64,000 bases of DNA from Leishmania mexicana MHOM/GT/2001/U1103 (lineage: Eukaryota > Euglenozoa > Kinetoplastea > Trypanosomatida > Trypanosomatidae): positions 1,157,954 to 1,221,953 of the forward strand of contig NC_018335.1 in assembly GCF_000234665.1 (NCBI RefSeq), given 5' to 3'. Every line of letters begins with the position of its first letter. The stretch's first letter is position 1. The translations under genes were made by a program, and so were the position numbers. The notes under the pieces were generated by a model. The model saw only the letters and a list, made by a program, of their open reading frames with translations. It made no database searches and was not told where the DNA came from. Shown piece after piece: positions 10,434-19,019 of this stretch.

Positions 10434-10855
10434 CATGATAGCAAGCTGTTGCTTTACAGTCCTCTGCAGGGAAACATAAGGAAGAAACCAAAGACGCGCA
10501 GCCAAGGCAGTATCCTGTGCGCTGGTGGGGGAGGGGGCACTTTTACGAGCGTTTGTGGGGTACTTTTGGGCATCGTAGACAGCACCGGCGGCCCGGCATT
10601 GTAGAAGTACACCAGTATCCTCCTCCTCGTCCGCAACGTGCATGCTTGTTTTGATGGCCGTGTATCCTTGTGCCTTTTTACATCCACTCTTCCCGCTCGC
10701 GTTCTCGATTGCCTTCCCCTAGCTCGATACCGAGGTCAAGACAAGCGGTAGCGCTGTCTTTTCTCTCTTAGCGACGCATAAGTCGATTATTCTCTAGGCC
10801 TCGCTTTTCCGACAGGAGTCTTCGCCTCATCATACCTGAAGCGGTCGCAGTGGCC
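10434..10855. other. Intergenic spacer with trans-splice signal
   Basis: The 3' UTR of the preceding gene is followed by a pyrimidine-rich stretch around 10757-10811 and an AG at 10814-10815, the probable acceptor for the COA6 gene. No open frame here is convincing. Confidence 0.5.
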
Positions 10856-11071
10856 ATGCAGAGCGCTAAAAAACGAGAGGTTTGTTACGAGACGCGCGAC
10901 GCGTTCCACAAATGCCTTGATACCCTTCCCGAGGACCCGGAGAAAGAGTGCGCTGCTCAAAAAAAGTTATTTGAGCAATCATGTCCCAAGAGTTGGGTGT
11001 CCTACTTTGAGAAGCAACGCGAGCGCGAGGTGATCTTGCAGCTTCAGGTGGAGCAGTACAAGGGGCGGTAG
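10856..11071 (+). CDS. COA6: Cytochrome c oxidase assembly factor 6-like twin-cysteine protein
   Basis: COA6 acts in the mitochondrial intermembrane space and helps mature the copper site of cytochrome c oxidase subunit 2. The 71-aa product has the family signature of one CX9C (C10 and C20) and one CX10C (C32 and C43). Around these sit the residues typical of COA6: an N-terminal K/R-E-V-C, then ARD/TRD-x-F/Y-x-K-C-L-D, then F-E-x-S-C-P-x-x-W and Y-F-x-K-R/Q. The CX10C spacing separates it from COX6B and most other twin-CX9C proteins. The ATG at 10856 is the first after the acceptor at 10814-10815. No presequence is present, as expected for proteins imported by the Mia40-type route. It is short, but the full motif makes the call firm. 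Confidence 0.88.
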   Translation: MQSAKKREVCYETRDAFHKCLDTLPEDPEKECAAQKKLFEQSCPKSWVSYFEKQREREVILQLQVEQYKGR

Positions 11072-11438
11072 GTGGTGGGTACTCTCTGTCTTTTCCGACA
11101 TGTGTTTGTCTGTGTCACATTTAGCTGGAGTTGTCTCTGGTCACAATCGAAGTGCGATTCTGAAATCTTTAGTTTTCTCGGTTGCTCAACTTGGGCCCCT
11201 CTCTCCGGCTCGGCAGCAAGCTTCCGAAGGCGCACTACTTGTACACGCGGGTGACAATCGAGTTGTCTGCTTTGGTGTATGTGCTGCGGCAGTTAGCTCG
11301 CTCGTTTCACTTCCAACCCCTACCAAATGTTGTCCTCTCCCTCTTTTCGGTCTGGCTGCGGCTCCCTCCCTTTCTCTTTCCTCTCACAAGTCACACACGC
11401 ACACACGCACACTCTACTAGCCAAAAGCAAAAGAAGAC
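11072..11438. other. Intergenic spacer with trans-splice signal
   Basis: A strong pyrimidine tract at 11361-11386 is followed by AG at 11389-11390 and short CA repeats, then the EMC6 ATG at 11439. No other feature was found. Confidence 0.5.
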
Positions 11439-11762
11439 ATGAGCACGCAGGACGAACGATTTGTGGGCCGCGTGCTGGAGAAAAACTACGAATCCGTGTT
11501 CCAGGTCCGCACGATGGGATCGCTACTGGCGGGGATTGCAGCTGGGGTTCTGGGACTCACGAACTTCCGGGGCCTCTTTTTCTTCATAGCTTGTGCTGTC
11601 GTTACGTCCTTTGCCATCATGGCGCTCAGCTGCGGCGGAAACGCGCACAAGTGCTTCCCGAAAGGCACATCGGAGCTGTTCTCTGTACAGCAACTGCTGT
11701 CAGGCGCCATGACATACATCCTTGTATGGACGGTGGCGTACGACGCCATCTACATTTTTTAG
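11439..11762 (+). CDS. EMC6: ER membrane protein complex subunit 6 (EMC6/Rab5ip family)
   Basis: EMC6 is a small core subunit of the ER membrane protein complex, which inserts tail-anchored and some multipass proteins. The 107-aa product matches the family in length and layout. It has a short polar N-terminus, then a conserved asparagine, arginine and small-residue stretch leading into a hairpin of two membrane segments (about 27-43 and 48-65) with GxxAGxLGLTxxxG. A third segment near 86-105 ends the protein (SGAMTYILVWTVAYDAIYIF). The last segment and the C-terminal YxxxxIF resemble those of other EMC6 proteins. The ATG at 11439 follows an acceptor AG at 11389-11390. The gene sits directly downstream of COA6 with a spacer of about 370 bp. 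Confidence 0.82.
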   Translation: MSTQDERFVGRVLEKNYESVFQVRTMGSLLAGIAAGVLGLTNFRGLFFFIACAVVTSFAIMALSCGGNAHKCFPKGTSELFSVQQLLSGAMTYILVWTVAYDAIYIF

Positions 11763-12441
11763 CGGCACTCGGGCAGTTGCAAGGAGTGCGCGGATACCTC
11801 TACCTTTTCCTCGTGTTTGTGTGGAGCTGGATTATAACGATCTGAAACTTGGCGTACATCAACTGAAAGGAGGGTGGGTTCAGTGGAACGTGGAAGACCA
11901 CGGTGTCATGCTGAGCACAGTCGCATCGGTAATGAAGGCCGAGCGAACTTGTGGGTGGGGGTGAATGAAGGAGCGCTGCTCCACATGCGGTGACGAGGAG
12001 GTGGATGCCCGCAAACAGCCCTGTGTCTCTCTGTTCCAGCTGAAGTACTTTTCAACGTTGCACTCGTGTGTATTTTACTACCCCTACTTCACCAGCGTTT
12101 TCCCCTCCATGTTGGGCACGTCCTACGTTTTTCCATGTTGCTTCTTGAGTGAATGCTTCACACACGCACTCGATATACCAACGTGACCACAAAGGACGTC
12201 AGTGCACGTGTGTCCATCTTTTCATCTTTTACTCTCTATGCTATACAGAATACTATAGACTGCCAGCACGCACTCAACAAACACACGTTGGTATCCGATG
12301 CTTACGAGGTTGGAAAGGGCAATGTGGTGCCGCTCCTTTGTGTGAAACATAAGCTGCACCTCGGCACATTACTTCACGATACGCTGAAACACACACAACC
12401 ACACACAAACCGGTATACACGTGCTCCCTTCACAGCCCAAC
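11763..12441. other. Intergenic spacer before decayed CNNM gene
   Basis: This spacer holds the 3' UTR of EMC6 and then pyrimidine-rich sequence (about 12020-12150 and 12200-12240). The frame of the downstream pseudogene is open back to 12153, but that part has no similarity to the intact paralogue and is CA-repeat-like near 12390-12410. No separate gene is supported. Confidence 0.45.
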
Positions 12442-13658
12442 ATGAAGCATTTATTGGCCTTGCGTTCTTGTTGCCAGCTCCTATCGCGGCGCGCATCTTG
12501 GTCATCCTGACGTGTCTGGCCGGAACCATGGCCGGGCTGGTTCTCTGAGTCTTTTCACTTGATGCAACTCGGCTCTCCGGCATTTCTCACACCGGCGACC
12601 CGGCTGAAGCGGAGGATTCAAGGCGGCTGCTCTCAATTCTCGAGAAGGCTCACTGGCTTTTGATTGCTTTCCTCACGTGGAATGACCTCGCGCTTGAGAG
12701 GCTGCCGTTGGCTCTCAGCACATTTCTTCCGCCCTTAGCATTGATTGTCCCATCTGCCGCGGCCACGCTCCTTTTCTGCGATATTCTTTCACGGTCTTTT
12801 TTCTAGAATGCATTCGAGGTGTCCGCTCTCTTGTCTCCCTTTGTTTGTGTTCTCACGTGTATCACTACCCCTGTGGCATGGCCGATGAGCCCGCTGTTGG
12901 GTGGTGTTGTGGGCGACAAGGATGCCGTCTTTTTCCAGCGCCGCGAGCTGCGCGACGTTATTCGAATACAACACAAGCTGTGTGAGCGGAAAAGGAGAAA
13001 GCGCGCGGAAGTGGAGGAGGCCAGCGTCGAAAGCCAGGAAAGCGACGAGGAAAACCTCACCAAGGGTGGGATCATGCTGATGCGCAACGTGCTCAGTTTG
13101 TCAAAGAGCACTGCGAACGACATGGTACAGTTTCCAATCGAAGAAAATGTACAAGTGGGAGATCGCGACATCCTCCTCTTCCCATACGTTATTGTAGAGA
13201 TGTTCGCCAATGGATACAACTTCATCCCAGCCTACGAGAACGCCGACGCCCCAGCAAGCGTGACGCAAATCCTCATGGAAGAGATGCTCATCGTGTTCAT
13301 TTACCGATCCACGTCGGAGGGCGTGTGTGTTTGAAATATGGAGCTGGTGCTGCTTCAGTGCTTCAAAGGCAGTACCATGTCCACTGAGGTCTGTGTTCAC
13401 CTCGAAGGCATTTCGCTGTCCGGTGCTGCATTCGCAAACGAGACTGGTGACAAGGTAGGTTGGGCTGCTGACGTTGAGGACCGTCAATGGGTAGATTCAC
13501 GAGACGACGCTTCAGGCCGAGATGGATCCGCGCGGCCAGTCGCCGATGCGGGTGACGGTGCGCTCATGGAGAGGCTTTTGGCGAATGGGCCAGTGCCCCA
13601 TAAACGTGAGCAGCCGAGCCAGGACCTTGAACGTCAGTTTCGCCTTAATCCAAGCTGA
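12442..13658 (+). pseudogene. Decayed CNNM/DUF21-CBS transporter paralogue with three in-frame stops
   Basis: Read in one frame (first base divisible by three), this stretch aligns over nearly its whole length with the intact 402-aa protein at 14437-15645. Matching pieces include LAGTMAGL/LAGLMAGL, VFSLD, the segment before WP (TTPVAWPM/TAPISWPV), the RRELRDVIR/RGQLREVIR box, NVLSLS/GVLSLS and VTQIL/VTQVL. In-frame stops occur at 12546-12548 (TGA), 12804-12806 (TAG) and 13332-13334 (TGA), with no frameshift found between them. The DUF21 hallmark GEIIPE of the intact copy is changed to CDILSR. No ATG is in frame at the expected start; the nearest ATG, at 12442, lies in another frame. The total length of about 405 codons equals that of the intact copy. 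I read it as a tandem duplicate losing function by point mutation. Confidence 0.85.
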
Positions 13659-14436
13659 ACCTCAAAATGAGAGGTCGGTACGGCGCGCCGCCTCGGCTGA
13701 GCGACTCAGCACTGTTGTGAGCACAGGCGAGGCGTCTCCTCTACACCAGTACTCAATGAAGGCTGCCGTGTGAGCTTTTTCTTCCTTCACGGTGCCTCAA
13801 AGAGGGTATTTCGCTGGGCACCTCTATTTTGGCTTCATGGATTGGTCTCTTACTTTGACGGAGGATCAAGACACTTTTTTGTTTCCTTTTGCTTGCAGAA
13901 AGAGGCCAGGTTGATTCTACAGGGTCAGAAGCGAAAGTACGGCCCAGCCGAAGGAGGCATACGTGACTCGGTGCGTGGTAATTTAAAGTGCCGGATGAGC
14001 TCTCTCTCGTCTCGGGCCCGCCTCATCGTCTCTCTCACTCACGAAGGTTGCACGGGGCGCGGTGCGCACTAATGCACATTTCAGAGTCGGTCGGACCTCA
14101 CGACACGGCGTTTCACGTGGTTCTGTTCTGCATCTCATTTCCCCCTCTCTCCTGTATCTTGTTTCTCCCCTGCTCTCCGTGCTGTTTCTCTTACGCATCG
14201 ATGCCGATGTGCGAGCATAGGTGCAAATTCACCGAGTTAGCGTCCTTGGGAAAGTTTGCGAAGAGGTGCATTGTGGGTAGTCTGGGGGAAGGAACAAGAA
14301 AGGGTATCGTGGTCAAAGTTGCCGCGCCCTAGCGCCATCTTCTGCAGGGCAAGCTGCGCCCTTACCTTCTGTATTCTTCACACGCACATGAGCATCTCCA
14401 ACAAAACTCACATACACGGTCTCATACACTCCCCCG
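13659..14436. other. Intergenic spacer with splice signals for CNNM gene
   Basis: A long pyrimidine-rich stretch at about 14124-14195 is followed by AG at 14219-14220. A second, shorter tract at about 14361-14380 is followed by ATGAG at 14388-14392. If the first acceptor is used, the ATG at 14388 opens a long upstream frame that overlaps the CNNM start. If the AG at 14391-14392 is used, that ATG is removed. No separate gene is supported. Confidence 0.45.
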
Positions 14437-15645
14437 ATGGCGAACGGCTACAGCATACTCGGTGTGCCGGTCGACGTGTCGATTTGGACGTTGATGGTGA
14501 TTATCACGGGGCTGGTGGTGCTAGCGGGGCTGATGGCGGGGCTCATTATCAGCGTCTTCTCGCTCGACAAGGATCGGCTGAAGGTGCTCGCACAGCGATC
14601 GGAGACAGTGGAGGGGCGACGCGCGCGGCGGCTGCTGCTCGTCTTGCAGAATCCGCACTGGGTTCTCGTTACTCTCGTCGTTGTCGACTCCGCCGCAACG
14701 GAGATGCTGCCGTTGTTGTTCAATGTCCTTCTTTCCCCCGTCGAGGCAGTCATCATGTCTGTGATCCTGCTGGTCGTCTGCGGGGAGATCATACCCGAAG
14801 CAGTGTTCACGCATCACGCACTGGCGCTGGGTTCAGCGTTGACTTATCTAGTGCTGGCGCTAATGGTAGTCACAGCACCAATATCGTGGCCTGTTGGGAA
14901 GGTGCTAGACTGGTGCGTTGGGAGCCGATCGGGTGTCGCCTTTAAGCGTGGCCAGCTACGCGAGGTGATCCGATATCGGGCCGCCCAGCTTTATGACATC
15001 CATGGAGACGATGACGACGAGACCGCACCGCCGCGGGAGAGCAGCCTGGACACACGAGAGCCGCGGTCGATGCACCAGCTTGAGACCCAAATAATGCTCG
15101 GGGTCTTGAGTCTATCGGAGTACGTCGGGTCCTCTGTGTTGAAGAAGGGCATTCGGGCAACTTTCACTGTCCACCTTGACGCCGTTGTTAGCAAGCGGAT
15201 GGTACAGAGCATGGTGACGCACAAACTAACTCACATTCCCGTGTACAGCGACGTCGGAAACCCATCTAACGTCACGCAAGTGTTGGAGCTTCGGCTTTTG
15301 CTCTTCTTTGCCTACTCCGAGGAAGGAGCTTCGATTCGCATCCGCGATCTCCCACTCTTGCCGCTGCCTCGGTACAGTGCAGACACGCCGTGCAATTTGC
15401 TTCTGGACTACCTCCGTGCTTCTCCTCTCCAGGTAGCCGCGCTCACGAGCTCAGATAACGCTGCAAGAGTTGTTGGCATCATCTCAGCATCGGATGTAGT
15501 GGAGCTTGTGCACAAAACCTCGTTCGATACCGCCTACGTGGAGTCTCACCGGCCGCAAGGCAGTGTCGTGCAGTCCTTTCGTGCGCACAACGCCTCCATG
15601 ACTCACGAGACAAACCAGATGTTACTGAACGACATGAACACGTGA
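14437..15645 (+). CDS. CNNM/cyclin M-like (DUF21 plus CBS pair) membrane transporter
   Basis: CNNM/CorC/Mam3 proteins handle divalent cations, chiefly magnesium, at plasma or vacuolar-type membranes. The 402-aa product has about four hydrophobic segments (17-42, 73-100, 103-122, 128-150). Between them lies the DUF21 hallmark GEIIPE at about 116-121, a conserved helix turn needed for transport in the family. A linker with a basic box (KRGQLREVIR, about 170-179) and acidic residues leads to a CBS pair at about 230-360, in which IISASDVVELV forms the end of the second CBS unit. There is no cNMP-binding domain as in animal CNNMs, so it is closer to the short Mam3/CorC layout. The ATG at 14437 is well placed after splice signals. 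A decayed paralogue lies immediately upstream. The ion it carries cannot be told from sequence. Confidence 0.85.
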   Translation: MANGYSILGVPVDVSIWTLMVIITGLVVLAGLMAGLIISVFSLDKDRLKVLAQRSETVEGRRARRLLLVLQNPHWVLVTLVVVDSAATEMLPLLFNVLLSPVEAVIMSVILLVVCGEIIPEAVFTHHALALGSALTYLVLALMVVTAPISWPVGKVLDWCVGSRSGVAFKRGQLREVIRYRAAQLYDIHGDDDDETAPPRESSLDTREPRSMHQLETQIMLGVLSLSEYVGSSVLKKGIRATFTVHLDAVVSKRMVQSMVTHKLTHIPVYSDVGNPSNVTQVLELRLLLFFAYSEEGASIRIRDLPLLPLPRYSADTPCNLLLDYLRASPLQVAALTSSDNAARVVGIISASDVVELVHKTSFDTAYVESHRPQGSVVQSFRAHNASMTHETNQMLLNDMNT

Positions 15646-16376
15646 CGCCAAACGTGGAGCGAAGTCGCGTCTGCATGGTTTTGTCTAGTGTGCTTCTTTT
15701 CATCAATGTTGCCGCTGCTTTCCTACTTGGTCACTCGACTGTACTGGCGTTTACCTTTTATTTTGTGGTTGCTCTCTTGCGCTTCCCTCATCACGTACCG
15801 CTGCCTCAGCGACAGCTGCTCTAAGGCTCGAAATATGGCGAAAAGAAACCCAATCAGAATATACACTGTTGCAATGAGAGTGTTTTGCTGTGAGAGGGCT
15901 TGGCGAGTGGTGCCTTCTGCCTTTGTTGCGCATTGGTGGCCGAAGAGAGTTTCCTCTTTGTCTCACTCGAGGCCGAGGCAGACGTGATCGCTCTCATCGC
16001 TGAAATTGCCCTGAGGATTACCACCCGCCCCCTGCAACTCTGTCTCTCTCCCTCCTCTCTCATTTCACTCTCGTCCCCCCCTCCCTTCTTTTTCTCCCAT
16101 CCTCTTCCCAGTCTCCCCTTCCCCGACACACGCGCGCACTGTCTGAGATCCACGAAGAAATCACGAGGGCCTTCGCACTTCCCCCCCCTCTTTCGTTTTC
16201 CATCTTTTAAAGCGAAAACGACTACGCAATCGCTTTTTATCCCCCACCTCCTCTGTATCATCATCAGCAACAAAAAGGCAGGACAAAGACACACCCCGAC
16301 GGACCGCTACCTCTTCCGTTTTTGTCGATCCGTCTCGGTGTGTGAGCTCATTGCCAGGTGGTTGTCGTAACCGAAG
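15646..16376. other. Intergenic spacer with strong trans-splice tract
   Basis: This spacer contains an exceptionally long pyrimidine tract at about 16030-16109 ending in CCCAG, with AG at 16110-16111. It is the probable acceptor of the AIR9-like gene. Nothing else is supported. Confidence 0.55.
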
Positions 16377-19019
16377 ATGTCGACTCGCAACGGCCGACGT
16401 GGCATGGGGCCCTTTGGCGCCAACAAGCCGATTGGCGTGCAGATGAACCGCAAGAACCTCCGCAGCGTGCGTGAGGTGACCCTGGACCACTACGATGCCG
16501 AGTACATGTATCTGCGCGAGAACGAGCTTATCAGCTTTGACTGTGACGTGAAGATGGAGCAGCTTCTCGTACTTGATCTGTCCATCAACGAGATCACCGG
16601 CGCCGTTGACTTCCTGAAGCGCACACCCCATCTTCACCACCTCTACATGACCGGAAACAAGATCGACACCCTCACCGGGATTTCCAACTTTGCCGCCATC
16701 GAGACGCTCTGCCTCAGCGACAACGCCATCAGCTCGTTTGCAGGTCTTGAGAACTTGCCGAACCTGCGGGTGCTCTCGCTGAACTTCAACAACATCACAA
16801 GTTTCGAAAGTTATCCGGCCCTGCCTAACCTGCACACACTTAACCTGGTGGGCAACCCTGTCACGGATGCCCCCAACTACCGTTCCATGGCTATCGCAGT
16901 CAACGGGGTGAACCTCGTCTCCGTGGACGGAAACCCTGTGCAGGTTGAGGAGCGCGCTGACGCGGATAAGTACAAGGGCAAGGTTGTCCACTGCGTGCGC
17001 GAGGGCTTCACGGTAGAAGGCGAGAACCCGGAGAAGGCCGCTGCCGCCTTCATGGTGAAGATGCAGCGCAACCGCCAGGACGCCAGGTACCTCCAGCTGT
17101 GCTCCATCAACCTCGCTCCTGTTTCGGAGGAGGGCGGGGACATCATGGAGGGGGACCCAGTTGCACTGTCGCTGTGCATGCAGGATGTGCGTCCGTACGC
17201 GCAGCGCACCACCGAAGTTTTCCAGTCCAGCTACCTGTACCCCGTCATCTTCAAGGTGTCCGGCGAGGCTTCGGAGGTGTTCGTGGTGGGGTCCATGAAC
17301 AACTGGACGGAGCCGATAAGCCTCGAGCGGTGCGTTGAGGGTGACGAGGTGTACTTCCACACAACTCTGTACCTCCCCACGGGCGACTACGAATACCGCT
17401 ACATCGTGGACGGTGTGGAGAAGGTTTCTGAAGCAAACAGCATGCCCTCCAAGTACAAGCAGGGCTTCTGCAACATCTACAAGGTGGCGGGGCTGGAGCC
17501 GCAGGAGGAGGATCAGGACACGATCCTCCACATCCGTTGGATGCGCAGCTCCCCGAACGGCTCGTATGAGGTGATTGAGGACGAAAACACGCTCACCTAC
17601 ACACCGAAGACGGCGGACATCAACTGCTGCCTGCGCGTTGAGGTGCTGGCCTACGTCAACGGTGAGTTTTCCTTCCTCTACTTTGACATCTCGACACCGA
17701 CCAAGCCGGCCCCACCACAGTGCCCACGTCTTGAGGTGACCGGGGTGCCGGTGGAGGGTGGTCTGCTGGCGGCAGAGGCAGACTACTTCGGCGGCATCGA
17801 GGGCAACTCGTCTCTCGTGTGGTACCGGATCTCGCCAAGCGGCGATGAGGTGACTGTGGACGTCATGGACCCGTGGGCGGGCTATGAGGTGACTCGCCAC
17901 GATATCGGGTGCCGCATCCGTGCCGAGTTCACACCTGTCCGCAACGACTGGGCCGCCGGCGAGCCCAAGTCCGTGACGACGGACCCTGTGATTGCCTGCT
18001 CCCCGGAGTGCCGCACCATCAAGATCATCGGCAGCCTGGCCGAGGGCAGTCAGCTGACCGTGGATGTCGAGTACAAAGGCGGTGAGGAGGGCAACAGCTT
18101 CTACCAGTGGCTGCGCAAGGCGGGCAGCAAGAACGATTACACACCCATCTCTGGGGCCAACGGCACCAAGTACGTGGTAACACCAGAGGACGTGGGCCAG
18201 TACCTGGCCGTAGAGTACACCCCGGCCAATGTGGAGGGTGTTGTCGGTGAGACATGCCGCTGCGTCTTGAACAACCCGATTGATGCTGGCGTGCCCAGCG
18301 TGAACCGCCTCATCATTGTTGGTGAGCTCATGGAGCAGCAAACCCTGACCCTCGAGTATGACTACAAAGGCGGCCAGAGCGGCGCGCATATGATCCAATG
18401 GTACCGCCGCGACAGGAAGCGAAGCCATATGACGAAGATCGGATCGCCGAACAGCAACTTTGTGACGCTGACCAACAAGGATGTGGGGTGCTCGATCGAG
18501 GTCTCGGTCACGCCGGTGCGCCACGATGGCGTGACGGGTAAGGTTGTGACTGCAAAGCGCGCCGGCACCGTGGAGCCGTGCGCGCCGGAGCTGAAGTCGC
18601 TCAAAATTGTGGGGGACCCGGTCGTGGGCAAGGAGCTCCAGGTTGAGGTGGAGTACTGCGGCGGGACGGAGGGTGAGTCGATCGTAAAGTGGGAGATCGA
18701 GGATCTCCAAACCGAGGAGTTCAACGTCATCGCCGCGAATGCGAAGACGTACACAGTGAAGGAGACGGACGCGAACAAGGTGCTCAAGGTCACCTACACT
18801 CCCGTGCGCAGTGACGGCGAACAGGGCGTCTCCAAGACGCGCTTGGTGCAGATGAAGGAACAGGAAGAGACTCCAGCGGCAGTGGAGCCTCAGGCGGATG
18901 CTTTACCGACTATATCGATGTCCTTGACGTCCTCGGCGCAGACGTCGCCGCCGCATATGTCGCTTACGTCGTCCGGGGAGTCGAGCATGAGTATCTCGCT
19001 TCATGAGATCGCCGCCTAG
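16377..19019 (+). CDS. AIR9: AIR9-like microtubule-associated protein with LRR, CBM48 and A9 repeats
   Basis: AIR9 proteins bind microtubules in plants, and trypanosome homologues sit on the subpellicular microtubule array. The 880-aa product starts with a basic tail. Leucine-rich repeats of the SDS22 type follow at about 60-165 (repeated LxxLxLSxNxI patterns with an LRR cap to about 195). Next comes a carbohydrate-binding module of the AMPK-beta/CBM48 type at about 288-365, with VFVVGSMNNW and GDYEYRYIVDG. Four A9 repeats at about 447-545, 546-645, 646-735 and 736-826 share a Y-x-GG-x-x-G-x-S core followed by W and, at their ends, TPV. A Ser/Thr-rich tail closes the protein. The ATG at 16377 follows the acceptor at 16110-16111. 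Codon use is strongly GC3-biased, as for highly expressed genes, which also opens a long antisense frame. Confidence 0.85.
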   Translation: MSTRNGRRGMGPFGANKPIGVQMNRKNLRSVREVTLDHYDAEYMYLRENELISFDCDVKMEQLLVLDLSINEITGAVDFLKRTPHLHHLYMTGNKIDTLTGISNFAAIETLCLSDNAISSFAGLENLPNLRVLSLNFNNITSFESYPALPNLHTLNLVGNPVTDAPNYRSMAIAVNGVNLVSVDGNPVQVEERADADKYKGKVVHCVREGFTVEGENPEKAAAAFMVKMQRNRQDARYLQLCSINLAPVSEEGGDIMEGDPVALSLCMQDVRPYAQRTTEVFQSSYLYPVIFKVSGEASEVFVVGSMNNWTEPISLERCVEGDEVYFHTTLYLPTGDYEYRYIVDGVEKVSEANSMPSKYKQGFCNIYKVAGLEPQEEDQDTILHIRWMRSSPNGSYEVIEDENTLTYTPKTADINCCLRVEVLAYVNGEFSFLYFDISTPTKPAPPQCPRLEVTGVPVEGGLLAAEADYFGGIEGNSSLVWYRISPSGDEVTVDVMDPWAGYEVTRHDIGCRIRAEFTPVRNDWAAGEPKSVTTDPVIACSPECRTIKIIGSLAEGSQLTVDVEYKGGEEGNSFYQWLRKAGSKNDYTPISGANGTKYVVTPEDVGQYLAVEYTPANVEGVVGETCRCVLNNPIDAGVPSVNRLIIVGELMEQQTLTLEYDYKGGQSGAHMIQWYRRDRKRSHMTKIGSPNSNFVTLTNKDVGCSIEVSVTPVRHDGVTGKVVTAKRAGTVEPCAPELKSLKIVGDPVVGKELQVEVEYCGGTEGESIVKWEIEDLQTEEFNVIAANAKTYTVKETDANKVLKVTYTPVRSDGEQGVSKTRLVQMKEQEETPAAVEPQADALPTISMSLTSSAQTSPPHMSLTSSGESSMSISLHEIAA

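Noticed and set aside
16161..18710. 849-codon open frame on the minus strand
   Set aside because: It lies antisense to the AIR9-like gene in the matching codon phase, is rich in His, Arg, Val and Leu as expected from reverse-reading GC3-biased codons, and matches no family.
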